DNA of 64,000 nt from Pyxidicoccus parkwaysis (GTDB taxonomy: Bacteria > Myxococcota > Myxococcia > Myxococcales > Myxococcaceae). The DNA is taken from NCBI RefSeq assembly GCF_017301735.1, contig NZ_CP071090.1, positions 8,918,001-8,982,000 on the forward strand, read 5' to 3'. Positions 16,759 to 25,018 of the stretch are shown piece after piece; position 1 is the stretch's first letter, and every line of letters begins with the position of its first letter. The translations under genes and the position numbers were made by a program. The notes beneath the pieces were generated by a model. It was not told the origin of the DNA and did not search any database. It saw only the letters and a program-made list of their open reading frames with translations.

Positions 16759-18780
16759 TCAGGGGATGGCCTCGAGCTCCACGTGGTGCTCGGTCTGCTC
16801 ACCCGCCAGGATGGTGATGGGAGTGCTGTATGGCCGGGTGAACTGGTTGCCGCGCACCTCGAGCCGGTGGACACCCGCGGGCAGCTCGAGCTGGTACTTG
16901 CGGCCGTGGCTCTCGCCGTCCACGACGACGTCCTTCACGTAGCCCTTCACCTTGAGCGACAGCACGCCCGTGGCGGCGATGGGCGCGCGAGCCTCTTCGG
17001 TGCGCTCGGAATCGGTGCGCGCGGCGGGGCTGCGGCCGTCGCGAGCCGCGCCCACCGTGCGCGCCGGCCTGCGCGTGGGGCGACTTCCTTCGCTGTCGTT
17101 CGCACGAGGCGGCTGCGTGCCCTGCGCCAGGACGGCGGCGGCAAGCACGGGCTTGTCCGTGTGCACCTCGTCCACGGTGCCGGCGGGGGAGCCTTCCGGA
17201 GCCGGCCGCGCGTCGTTGGCCTGAAGCTCGGTGTGATTGTCTCGCGGCGTCTCGGCGGGCGTGCCAGGTGGTGGCAGCTCGCGCAGCGGCGTCTTCTCGC
17301 CCACCGCTCCCGCGCTGAGCGGCCGGATGTCGGGCGCGGGCGTGGACGTCTGGCGAGACATCCAGATGCCCCCCACCGCGAGCAGACCGAGCGCCAGCGC
17401 ACCACCCACACCGACCATCACCGCGCGCGAGCGGCTCGCGTGCACGGGCGCCAGGTCCATCTCCGTCGGGTCCACGGCCCGCGCGTCGGGTGACGTGGGG
17501 GCCATGGGAGCCGGCGTGACGCGCTGGGGTGCCTGGGACGGCGGCCCGGTGCGGCGGCCCGGCGGCTGTGCGAAGCGATCGGTGCGCACGCGCGGAGGCG
17601 GCGGCACGGCCACGGCTTCCTGCGAGACGGTGGACGGCGGGCTCTCCCGGGGCGGAGCGGAGAGCTGCGTGGCGTCGCTGGAGAGCTTCTTGAGGATGAC
17701 CTTCAGCTCGCGGCGCACGGCGTCCGCGGACGCGGGGCGCTCCTCCGGCGTCTTGGCCAGCAGCCGCATCACCAGCGACTCCAGCTCCGGGTGCAGCTCC
17801 ACGTACTGCGACGGCGACGGCGGCGGCGTGCGCACGTGGTGCACGGCGATGGCCATGGGCGTCGGCCCCTCGAAGGGCAGCCGCCGCGTGAGCATCTCGA
17901 AGGCGATGACGCCCACCGCGTACAAGTCCGTGTGCGGCCCCACCTGCTGGCCGCAGGCCTGCTCCGGCGCCATGTACTCGGGCGTGCCCACCATCATGCT
18001 GGCGCGCGTCTGCGGCGTGGTGGCGTTGGGCGCCTCGGCGCGCTTGGCGAGGCCGAAGTCGAGCACCTTCACGTACTCGTTGCCGGAGCCGTCACGCACG
18101 ACGAAGACATTGCCCGGCTTGAGGTCGCGGTGGATGACGCCCGCCGCGTGCGCCGCGGCCAGCGCGCTCAGCAGGTCGTCCAGCACCGTGACGACCTCCA
18201 CCTCCAGCATGGGCGCGCGCTGGCCGATGATTTCGTCCAGCGGCGCGCCGTCCAGGAACTCCATCACCAGGTACTGCCCCACGCCGGGGATGCTGCCGAA
18301 GCCGAAGATGTCGATGATGCCGCGGTGCCGGATGGCCGCCGCCGCGCGCGCCTCGGAGGCGAGGTCCCTGGAGCGCCCGCCCTCGGCGAAGTCGGGGCGG
18401 AGGATCTTGATGGCCACCTTTCGGCCGATGACGGGGTGCTCGCCCTCGTAGACGATGCCCATGCCGCCCGCGCCGATGCGGCGCTTCACCACGTAGTCGC
18501 CGAGCTGCTTTCCGACCAGCACGTCGCGCGCGACGGACTTCTCCCACGCTCCTCCGCCTTCTTCTTCAGTGAAGGCAGCAGGGGCCCCCACGACGAGCGG
18601 CCGCGCGGTGACGGGAGGCGCGCTCGGCGCGACACGCCGGGCGGTGACCTCGTTCTCGTAGTCGTAGGGACTGGGGGCCACGGGCTCGGATGTGTCCCGA
18701 GGACAGCGCGTGACACCCGCGGGGTGGGCAGACCCGCAGCGGGGACACTTACGGATTTGATTCATCGATTCGCTCATCAT
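16759..18780 (-). CDS. Membrane Ser/Thr protein kinase with zinc ribbon and PEGA domain
   Basis: A 673-residue Hanks-type kinase. Order of parts: N-terminal CPRCG...CPRD zinc ribbon (about 12-30); kinase domain with RIGAGGMGIVYEG, VAIKIL, VIHRDLKPGNVF, VLDFGLA and GTPEYMAPE, so every catalytic element is intact; a Pro-rich stretch; one transmembrane helix (MVGVGGALALGLLAVGGIWM); and a C-terminal PEGA domain outside the membrane. It probably senses an envelope signal and phosphorylates cytoplasmic targets. The start is one of two adjacent ATGs (18780/18777). It heads the operon with the periplasmic and MYXO-CTERM proteins and sits within the polysaccharide genes, which makes it a candidate regulator of them (inference). 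Confidence 0.92.
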   Translation of the reverse strand: MMSESMNQIRKCPRCGSAHPAGVTRCPRDTSEPVAPSPYDYENEVTARRVAPSAPPVTARPLVVGAPAAFTEEEGGGAWEKSVARDVLVGKQLGDYVVKRRIGAGGMGIVYEGEHPVIGRKVAIKILRPDFAEGGRSRDLASEARAAAAIRHRGIIDIFGFGSIPGVGQYLVMEFLDGAPLDEIIGQRAPMLEVEVVTVLDDLLSALAAAHAAGVIHRDLKPGNVFVVRDGSGNEYVKVLDFGLAKRAEAPNATTPQTRASMMVGTPEYMAPEQACGQQVGPHTDLYAVGVIAFEMLTRRLPFEGPTPMAIAVHHVRTPPPSPSQYVELHPELESLVMRLLAKTPEERPASADAVRRELKVILKKLSSDATQLSAPPRESPPSTVSQEAVAVPPPPRVRTDRFAQPPGRRTGPPSQAPQRVTPAPMAPTSPDARAVDPTEMDLAPVHASRSRAVMVGVGGALALGLLAVGGIWMSRQTSTPAPDIRPLSAGAVGEKTPLRELPPPGTPAETPRDNHTELQANDARPAPEGSPAGTVDEVHTDKPVLAAAVLAQGTQPPRANDSEGSRPTRRPARTVGAARDGRSPAARTDSERTEEARAPIAATGVLSLKVKGYVKDVVVDGESHGRKYQLELPAGVHRLEVRGNQFTRPYSTPITILAGEQTEHHVELEAIP

Positions 18781-19030
18781 CGCCCGTCCGCGTGCGTGCA
18801 TGCCAATGCGGCTCGAAGGGTCTCACCCGACCCCTTCCCCCTCTGTACGAGCACACACGCCTGCGAGTGCAACGGTGCTGCTCACCGGATGTCGCACGGA
18901 AATCGTCAAAAAGAAACAGCGCGTCCCGCAGAGCGGAGAGGCATCCCTTTTTCCCCGTGTTGCATGGGTGTGTTTCACCCCGAGCCGGCCGGGCAGGCGG
19001 CCCCGTGGAGCCCTGGTTGCGGCGGGTGCA

Positions 19031-19065
19031 ATGCCTTGACCCGTCCGGAGGGGTCTGCTTCGGTC
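19031..19065 (+). promoter_or_regulatory. Promoter element, copy 1 of a 35-bp conserved pair
   Basis: A 35-bp block matches 30 of 35 positions with the block at 21187-21221. Both contain TTGACC, a 17-bp spacer and TTCGGT, the layout of a sigma-70-type promoter, and both precede GT4 genes. Here the -10-like box ends 10 bp before the GTG start at 19075, so the message would be leaderless or nearly so. Confidence 0.55.
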
Positions 19066-19074
19066 CGGGCCGCC

Positions 19075-20301
19075 GTGCGCATCCTCTTCCTCAATCCGGT
19101 GGGCATCCTCGGCGGGGCCGAGCGGGCGCTGTTGGATTTGCTGGCGTGCCTGAAGCAACTGGACGCGGGGCTGTCGCTCCATCTGCTGGCGGGCACCGCG
19201 GGGCCGCTGGTGGACGAGGCTCGCGCGCTGGGAGTGGAGGCGCGGGCGCTGCCCCTGCCGGAGCGGCTGTCCGCGCTGGGAGACAGCGCCCTGCGAGGAC
19301 GCGGGCCGCGAGAGGCGCTGCGCTTCGCGGCGGAACTGGCGCCGACGCCGCTGCTGCTCGCGGGCTATGGGCGGGCGCTGCGCCGCGAGGTGGCGGCGGT
19401 GCATCCGGACCTGCTGCACTCCAATGGCATCAAGACGCACCTGCTCAGCCCGGTGACGGTGGGGCTGCCGCTGAAGCGGGTGTGGCACATCCACGACTTC
19501 CTCGGCGAGCGGCCGCTGGTGCGAAGGGCGCTGGGGACGCTGGCGCCGCTGGCCTCCGCGGCCATCGCGAACTCGCGCGCGGTGGGCGAGGACACGCGTG
19601 AGGTGCTGAGCGGAGTCCCCGTGCACGTCGTGCACAACGGCGTGGACGTGGAGCGCTTCTCACCGGGCGCGGGAGATGGAACGAGGCTGGACGCGCTGGC
19701 CGGCCTGCCGCCCGCGCCCGAGGGCACGCTGCGCGTGGGACTGGTGGCCACGTATGCGCGCTGGAAGGGGCATGACGTCTTCCTGGAGGCGGCGGCGGAG
19801 TTGATGCGGAGGAACCCCGCCCTGCCCGCGCGCTTCTACCTGGTGGGCGCGCCGCTGTACCGCACGCCGGGTTCGCAGTTCTCCGAGGAGGAATTGCGCG
19901 GGCTCATCGAGTCACGCGGGCTCGCGGGACGCGCGGGACTGGTGCCCTTCCAGCCGGAGCCGGCCGCTGTGTACCGCGCGCTGGATGTCTTCGTTCATGC
20001 CAGCACGAGGCGTGAGCCATTCGGCCTCACCATCGCGGAGGCGCTGGCGTGCGGGAGGGCTTCCATCGTCTCGCGCGCGAGCGGCGCGGCGGAGGGGCTC
20101 ACGGATGGCGTGGATGCTCTGGCTGTTCCACCGGGCGATGTGAGGGCGTTGGTGGCGGCGTTGGGGACGCTGCTGAAGGACGGTGCGTTGAGGGCGCGGC
20201 TGGGTGAAGCGGCGCGGCGCACGGCGGTGGAGCGGTTCTCACGTGAGCGATATGCGAGCGAGATTCTCGCGGTGTATCGCTCGCTCGTGCGTGGGGCCTG
20301 A
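19075..20301 (+). CDS. GT4 glycosyltransferase
   Basis: A 408-residue GT-B enzyme. The N-terminal acceptor domain starts ILFLNPVGILGGAERALLDLL. The donor domain has VGLVATYARWKGHDVFLEAA and ASTRREPFGLTIAEALACG, which holds the EX7E glutamates. The start is GTG at 19075, just before the conserved N-terminal strand; the much longer upstream frame is a shadow of the kinase gene. It is divergent from the kinase operon and carries its own promoter-like element. It probably extends the polysaccharide repeat unit. Confidence 0.9.
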   Translation: MRILFLNPVGILGGAERALLDLLACLKQLDAGLSLHLLAGTAGPLVDEARALGVEARALPLPERLSALGDSALRGRGPREALRFAAELAPTPLLLAGYGRALRREVAAVHPDLLHSNGIKTHLLSPVTVGLPLKRVWHIHDFLGERPLVRRALGTLAPLASAAIANSRAVGEDTREVLSGVPVHVVHNGVDVERFSPGAGDGTRLDALAGLPPAPEGTLRVGLVATYARWKGHDVFLEAAAELMRRNPALPARFYLVGAPLYRTPGSQFSEEELRGLIESRGLAGRAGLVPFQPEPAAVYRALDVFVHASTRREPFGLTIAEALACGRASIVSRASGAAEGLTDGVDALAVPPGDVRALVAALGTLLKDGALRARLGEAARRTAVERFSRERYASEILAVYRSLVRGA

Positions 20302-20313
20302 GCCCTTTCAGAT

Positions 20314-20892
20314 TCAGGGCAGGTTGTCGGGCTGACTGTCGAAGAGCGCGTGGAAGAGCGTCGTTTGTGGCGGCTCCATGTTGTGGACGTAGAGGGGGAT
20401 GGGCGTGTCCGCCACCTCGCGCGGGAGTCGTCGCACGTCGAAGGTCTCCTCGAGCCTCCGGGAGATGATGTCGGCGGGAGCGCGCATCTCGGGCGGGAGC
20501 GGCTCGAAGCTGACGCGTGGGTTGTGTCGCTGACGGCCGACGAAGTCGTACTGCACGCCGTAGACGGTGTAGATGGGCGCGAGGACGCTGAGGCAAGCGA
20601 CGAGGGCGAAGCGGAATTTCGAAGGGTCTTGTGGATCGTCCAAGTAGGCGATGCCGCGAAAGGCGCTCGCGGCCGGACCCATGGTGCCGTCTCGAATATC
20701 GTAACCGGGAAGCAGTGGCTTCAGCGTATCCAGGCATGCCCGCCAGCGGTCGAGGTCCTTCTCCAGCCGCTCGTCCCAGAGGTCGCAGAGCTTCATGTAC
20801 TCGGGCGGACTCTCCAGCTTGCCGTCGTACTCCCTGTCCGCACGCCAGTACTTCCGGGCAATGGTCAGCAACTTCTCGGTTGAAAAGTCCAT
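20314..20892 (-). CDS. Hypothetical protein, cytoplasmic
   Basis: A 192-residue protein that I do not recognise. It starts MDFSTEKLLTIARKYWRADRE, is rich in Trp, Tyr and charged residues, has no signal peptide or membrane helix apart from one short hydrophobic stretch (VACLSVLAPIYTVYGV near 100), and ends PDNLP. Its start lies inside the 3' end of the small lipoprotein gene (28-bp overlap), so the two are probably co-expressed. Size, composition and pairing with a small exported protein recall immunity-type proteins of myxobacteria, but no motif proves that. Confidence 0.65.
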   Translation of the reverse strand: MDFSTEKLLTIARKYWRADREYDGKLESPPEYMKLCDLWDERLEKDLDRWRACLDTLKPLLPGYDIRDGTMGPAASAFRGIAYLDDPQDPSKFRFALVACLSVLAPIYTVYGVQYDFVGRQRHNPRVSFEPLPPEMRAPADIISRRLEETFDVRRLPREVADTPIPLYVHNMEPPQTTLFHALFDSQPDNLP

Positions 20893-21110
20893 GATGTCAG
20901 CGGCCCACTACGAAGAGCGACCTCAATACAGGCCTCACGCCAGCCATCTGGCCCGGCTTCAGTCTTGGTGACGACCGTGACGAAGTGGAAGTGCTGAGGC
21001 TGGAGGCTCCTCTCGACCAGGGTCATCGTGCTTCCCGAGACACAGCCTGACAGGAGCGCCAGCAGCAGAGCGGGCAGGCAGGCACACGCAAGCCGATTCG
21101 AGAGGAACAT
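20865..21110 (-). CDS. Small lipoprotein, unknown function
   Basis: An 81-residue protein with a lipoprotein signal: MFLSNRLACACLPALLLALLSGC, where LLSGC is the lipobox. The mature part is only about 58 residues and includes a beta-rich HFHFVTVVTKTEAGPDGWREA segment. The ATG at 21110 gives the signal peptide; the longer frame to 21530 only overlaps the GT4 gene on the other strand. It ends 28 bp inside the next gene, an unusually long overlap that supports coupling. Confidence 0.65.
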   Translation of the reverse strand: MFLSNRLACACLPALLLALLSGCVSGSTMTLVERSLQPQHFHFVTVVTKTEAGPDGWREACIEVALRSGPLTSWTFQPRSC

Positions 21111-21186
21111 GGCGTCCACTCCAGTGGGTCGGTATGGCGTCTGGATTCTACCGAGCGATGTCCGGCGCCGGAGCCCACCCCAAGCC

Positions 21187-21221
21187 ATGCCTTGACCCAT
21201 CCCGACGGCTCTGGTTCGGTC
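21187..21221 (+). promoter_or_regulatory. Promoter element, copy 2 of a 35-bp conserved pair
   Basis: This block matches the one at 19031-19065 at 30 of 35 positions, with TTGACC, 17 bp and TTCGGT. The -10-like box ends 25 bp before the GTG start at 21246. Conservation of the flanks and spacer between two GT4 genes suggests a shared regulator or a duplicated promoter. Confidence 0.55.
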
Positions 21222-21245
21222 GCGCACACTTCGAGGGCTCCCCAC

Positions 21246-22394
21246 GTGAAGCGGACACGCAGGCTCGTCACCGTCTCGCACTCCTATGTCGTCACGCTCA
21301 ACCGGCGCCTCGCCAATGAAATGGCGTGCGTGGGTGGAGGCGAATGGGACGTCACCGCCGTGGCCCCTCGCTTCTTCCATGGAGACCTGAGCCCCCTCAC
21401 CCTCCAGCGCGAGCCGGGCGAGCCCGCGCGCATCGAGGACGTGCGAGCCCTCTTCAGCCGCTCGCTGCATGGCTTCGTATACGGACCGGAGCTGCGCGCG
21501 CGGCTCGCGAACGGCGTGGACCTGGTGCACTCATGGGAAGAGCCGTACGTGCTCGCGGGGCTGGAGGTGGCGCTGCTCACTCCGCGCCGCGTGCCGCTCG
21601 TCTTCTGCACCGCGCAGAATCTGTCCAAGCGCTACCCGCCGCCCTTCGCGCAGGCGGAGCGCTTCGTCGTCCAGCGTGCCTCGGGCTGGGTGGCCTGGGG
21701 CGAAACGGTGAAGGAGAACCTCCTCTCACGGCCCGGCTATGCACAGCGGCCCGCGCGCTACATCCCCATGGGCGTGGACACCGAGCTGTTCCATCCGGAC
21801 CGCGCCTCCGGTGAGACGCTGCTGCGCGAGCTCGGCTGGGAGACTTCGGGCCCGCCCGTGGTCGGCTACCTGGGGCGCTTCGTGCCGGAGAAGGGCCTGC
21901 CGCTGTTGATGGAGGCACTGGAGCGGCTGACCACGCCGTGGCGCGCGCTGTTCGCGGGCGGTGGCCCGATGGAAGACGCGCTGCGGGCATGGGGCGCACG
22001 ACATGGGGACAAGGTGCGCGTCATCACCGGCGTGCCGCACACCGGTGTTCCGCGCGTGCTCAACGCCATGGATGTGCTGTGCGCGCCGAGTCAGACGGCG
22101 CCGAAGTGGAAGGAGCAATTCGGCCGCATGCTCGCGGAGGGCTTCGCTTGCGGCGTGCCCGTGCTCGGAAGTGACTCCGGAGAAGTGCCGCGCACCGTGG
22201 GCGACGCGGGCCTCGTGCTGCCGGAAGCGTCACCGCCCGCGTGGACCGAGGCGCTCTCGGGCCTGCTCGAGAGTCCGGAGCGCCGCCGCGAATTGTCCGA
22301 GCGAGGCAGGGAACGCGCCGTCACCCGCTTCGCGTGGCCCGTGGTCGCACGCTCGCACCTGGACTTCTTCGCCGAAGTCATGGACGCGCGTTGA
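21246..22394 (+). CDS. GT4 glycosyltransferase
   Basis: A 382-residue GT-B enzyme. The N-terminal domain contains LVTVSHSYVVTLNRRLANEM. The donor domain has VVGYLGRFVPEKGLPLLMEAL, and the region EQFGRMLAEGFACGVPVLGS contains the EX7E pair. The start is GTG at 21246; the 18 extra residues of the longer frame fall within the promoter-like element. The C-terminus ends convergent with the GT4 gene at 22402, leaving a 7-bp gap. It stands alone on the plus strand between minus-strand genes, consistent with its own promoter. Confidence 0.88.
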   Translation: MKRTRRLVTVSHSYVVTLNRRLANEMACVGGGEWDVTAVAPRFFHGDLSPLTLQREPGEPARIEDVRALFSRSLHGFVYGPELRARLANGVDLVHSWEEPYVLAGLEVALLTPRRVPLVFCTAQNLSKRYPPPFAQAERFVVQRASGWVAWGETVKENLLSRPGYAQRPARYIPMGVDTELFHPDRASGETLLRELGWETSGPPVVGYLGRFVPEKGLPLLMEALERLTTPWRALFAGGGPMEDALRAWGARHGDKVRVITGVPHTGVPRVLNAMDVLCAPSQTAPKWKEQFGRMLAEGFACGVPVLGSDSGEVPRTVGDAGLVLPEASPPAWTEALSGLLESPERRRELSERGRERAVTRFAWPVVARSHLDFFAEVMDAR

Positions 22395-22401
22395 TGCGAC
22401 C

Positions 22402-23544
22402 TCAGCCCTCGCGCTCCACCACGTCGTAGATGGCCTCGGCCATTCCGTCCCACGTCTGCGAGCGCAGTGACTCGGACAGCGCGGCCACGTGCAGAGCCCA
22501 CTCCGCTTCGTGCTCCCGCCACGCATCCAGCCGCCGCACCAGCCCGTCCACGTCGTCCGGGTCATCGAGCAACAACCCACGCAACGCCGCCGGGTAGCGC
22601 TCCGCCACGCCCGCGGTGCGGCTCACCAGCGCGGGCAGCCCGGCGCACAGCGCCTCGTGCACACCCAATCCGTAGGCCTCATACCGGGTCGGCGCCACCA
22701 GCAGGTCCGCCGCCGACAACAGCACCGGCACGTCCTTGCGGAACCCGAGGAACTGGATGCGCTCACCCAGCCCCTTCGCCTGCGCCTCACGCTCCCACAC
22801 CTCGCGCTGCGCGCCCACGCCCACCACCTTGAGGTCCACGCCCCAGTCCCCGCGCGCGCACAACCTCGCCCACGCGTGGAACAACGTGTCGAACCCCTTG
22901 CGCCTGTCACCCAGCGCACCCACGAACAGCGCCACGCGCCGCGACTCCGGCCAGCCCAGCGCCGTCCTCGCCGCGCGCCGCTCCTCGGGCGACACCGGCC
23001 GGAAGCGCTGCGGCTCGCTGCCGTAGTACACGACGCGCACCTTCGACTCCGGCACACCCGTGGCCGCCACCAGGTCCGCGCGCGTGCGCGCCGAGTTCGC
23101 GATGATGACGCGCGCTCGCCGCAGCGCCTCGCGCTCGCCGCGCAGGTACATCCGGTGGCTCATCCGCCCCTTGAGCCAGCGCAGCGCACCCCCCACCGGC
23201 TCCGAGACATAGGCCCCGTGCACGTAGTGAACCCAGTTCGCCCCGGGCACCGGACAGTTGCCGCCATTGGCCAGCACCCGTCCGCCCTCGGCGCGCGTGC
23301 GCAACGCCCACGCGCGGCCCACCGCGTCCAGCAGCGGCTCGCCCAACATGTACGCATTGCCCGGCTTGGGCACGTGCACGAAGCGCACGTTGGAGTAGCC
23401 GAGCAGCTCCTCCGCCACCCGGTGCGCCACCAGCCGCACCGGTCCACCCTGCTTCGCCAGCCAGAGCGCGAGCGCCAGGTTGGCGCGGTCCATTCCCCCG
23501 GTGGCGACGAAGTCACCGGCGATGAGCGTGTACGGTCTTCGCAT
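22402..23544 (-). CDS. GT4 glycosyltransferase
   Basis: A 380-residue GT-B enzyme. N-terminal YTLIAGDFVATGGMDRANLAL is the glycine-rich acceptor-domain start. The donor domain has ALFVGALGDRRKGFDTLFHAW, and LLVAPTRYEAYGLGVHEALCAG carries both EX7E glutamates. The ATG at 23544 lies 32 bp inside the Wzy-like gene, a long overlap for this run of genes. It is the last gene of the wzc-GT-GT-wzy-GT unit. Confidence 0.9.
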   Translation of the reverse strand: MRRPYTLIAGDFVATGGMDRANLALALWLAKQGGPVRLVAHRVAEELLGYSNVRFVHVPKPGNAYMLGEPLLDAVGRAWALRTRAEGGRVLANGGNCPVPGANWVHYVHGAYVSEPVGGALRWLKGRMSHRMYLRGEREALRRARVIIANSARTRADLVAATGVPESKVRVVYYGSEPQRFRPVSPEERRAARTALGWPESRRVALFVGALGDRRKGFDTLFHAWARLCARGDWGVDLKVVGVGAQREVWEREAQAKGLGERIQFLGFRKDVPVLLSAADLLVAPTRYEAYGLGVHEALCAGLPALVSRTAGVAERYPAALRGLLLDDPDDVDGLVRRLDAWREHEAEWALHVAALSESLRSQTWDGMAEAIYDVVEREG

Positions 23545-25018
23545 GGGCCATGGCGCCGAAGAGCGCCGCGTTGAGCAGCCAGAACTCCATGCCTGTCTGG
23601 CTCAGGAACAGCGGATAGCTGAAGGTCAGCGCCACCGCGCCCAGGTTGTACGCGAAGATGACGCTGCCCCACAGCCAGAACTCTTCCTTCCCCTCATCCT
23701 TCCGCTGGGCCACACGGAACCCCCACCACAGCGTGGCCAGCAGGCCCAACGGGTAGAGAAGGATGGTCAGGAAGCCGCCGTCGAAGACCCAGGCCGTCCA
23801 CTGGATTTCCACCCACAGCGGGGGGCGCTCCGGGTCGCTGTTGTCCCCGAAGTACGCGTTGGCCATGCCGTAGCGGCCCAGGCCCGCGCCCAGCGGATAC
23901 TCCGGCAGGAGCTCCTCGAACGTGCCCTCCAGGAAGCGGCCGCGATTCTGGTGGTAGACGTCCTCGGGCCGCCCCTCCACGAGGGTGGACCAGCGATTCA
24001 AGACCGCGTCGCCGCCCACCGCCACGGCCCAGCCGAAGGCGCCCACGCCCGCGGCGCCCATGACGCCCAACAGCACCAGCAGCCGCATCACGCGGCCACT
24101 CAGCGCGAGCACCCCCGACATGGCCAGCAGGCACACGGCCAGGGTGATGAAGACGGCGCGCACCTGGCAGAGATAGAGACAGACCAGCCCCGTCAGGATG
24201 CCGCCCACGCTGAGCAGGCGTATCAGCTTGCGCCGGGACGACAGCAGGAAGCCGCTGCCGAGCAGCACGGTGTAGAAGGCCCCCGCCGAAGCGCCGCCGG
24301 GCATGTCCGTCAGGCCCATGGGACGCAGCGCGACCTCGCCGCTGGCCGTCTCGAACTGGAGGCTGCGCAGGTAGCTCTCGCCCTGGCCTTCCACCACCGA
24401 GGAGAGGGCCGGCTGGAAGCGGCCGGGGAAGTAGACCTGGAGCACGCCCACCGAGGCGCTCGCCACGTTGAAGAGGAAGACGAGCGCCACCGTGCGGTGG
24501 AACGTCTTCGCGTCGATGGACAGCCGTGTCACCCATACCAGCGGCGCCACGACGGACAGCTCGATGCCGAGCTGCGCCAGTCCGGCCAGCACGCTCGACG
24601 TGCCGGGGTTGAAGAAGCTGAGCGCCGTGACGCCCATGGCGCCCAGGATGAAGGGCCGTGCCGGGTGCTTCAGGGCGCGCCCGCGCACGAGCACCAGCAG
24701 CGCCAGGCTGACGCCGAAGGCGGTGATGCGCACCACCATGCGCAGTGGAGCAATCGCGGGCACCAGCAGCGCGAGCTGGCAGACGAACAGCAGGCAGATG
24801 AAGTACGGCACCAGCCGCCCCGAGGCGAGCAGCCCCGTGCGAGCCGGCGCTGGCGCCTCGGCGGCCGGCTCCTGCGAGGGCTGCACCCGCGCCCCTGGCG
24901 GAAGCGACTCCAGCGGAGCCCCCGGCGCACGGCGCACGTAGCGGCGCCGCAGCACTCCGGGGCCCTGGAGCTGTGGCCTCGCCCCAGGGGGAGGAGTTGT
25001 CGGACGCGGGCTCGTCAT
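23513..25018 (-). CDS. O-antigen ligase / Wzy polymerase-like membrane protein
   Basis: A 501-residue protein: a Pro-rich cytoplasmic N-terminus (1-65), then about ten hydrophobic segments and a large loop (about 320-395) containing RPEDVYHQNRGRFLEGTF and PLGAGLGRYGMANAYFG. The latter matches the Wzy_C/O-antigen ligase pattern, in which the periplasmic loop ends in a glycine-rich PLGxGLG motif. It probably polymerises repeat units delivered by the flippase, or ligates glycan to an acceptor. The start ATG overlaps the preceding gene's TGA (ATGA), which fixes it. Distinguishing polymerase from ligase needs more than sequence. Confidence 0.82.
   Translation of the reverse strand: MTSPRPTTPPPGARPQLQGPGVLRRRYVRRAPGAPLESLPPGARVQPSQEPAAEAPAPARTGLLASGRLVPYFICLLFVCQLALLVPAIAPLRMVVRITAFGVSLALLVLVRGRALKHPARPFILGAMGVTALSFFNPGTSSVLAGLAQLGIELSVVAPLVWVTRLSIDAKTFHRTVALVFLFNVASASVGVLQVYFPGRFQPALSSVVEGQGESYLRSLQFETASGEVALRPMGLTDMPGGASAGAFYTVLLGSGFLLSSRRKLIRLLSVGGILTGLVCLYLCQVRAVFITLAVCLLAMSGVLALSGRVMRLLVLLGVMGAAGVGAFGWAVAVGGDAVLNRWSTLVEGRPEDVYHQNRGRFLEGTFEELLPEYPLGAGLGRYGMANAYFGDNSDPERPPLWVEIQWTAWVFDGGFLTILLYPLGLLATLWWGFRVAQRKDEGKEEFWLWGSVIFAYNLGAVALTFSYPLFLSQTGMEFWLLNAALFGAMAHAKTVHAHRR

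Noticed and set aside
20314..21110. Toxin-immunity pair
   Set aside because: The lipoprotein is too short for a toxin domain and no polymorphic toxin or secretion gene is adjacent. It is kept as an unknown pair only.
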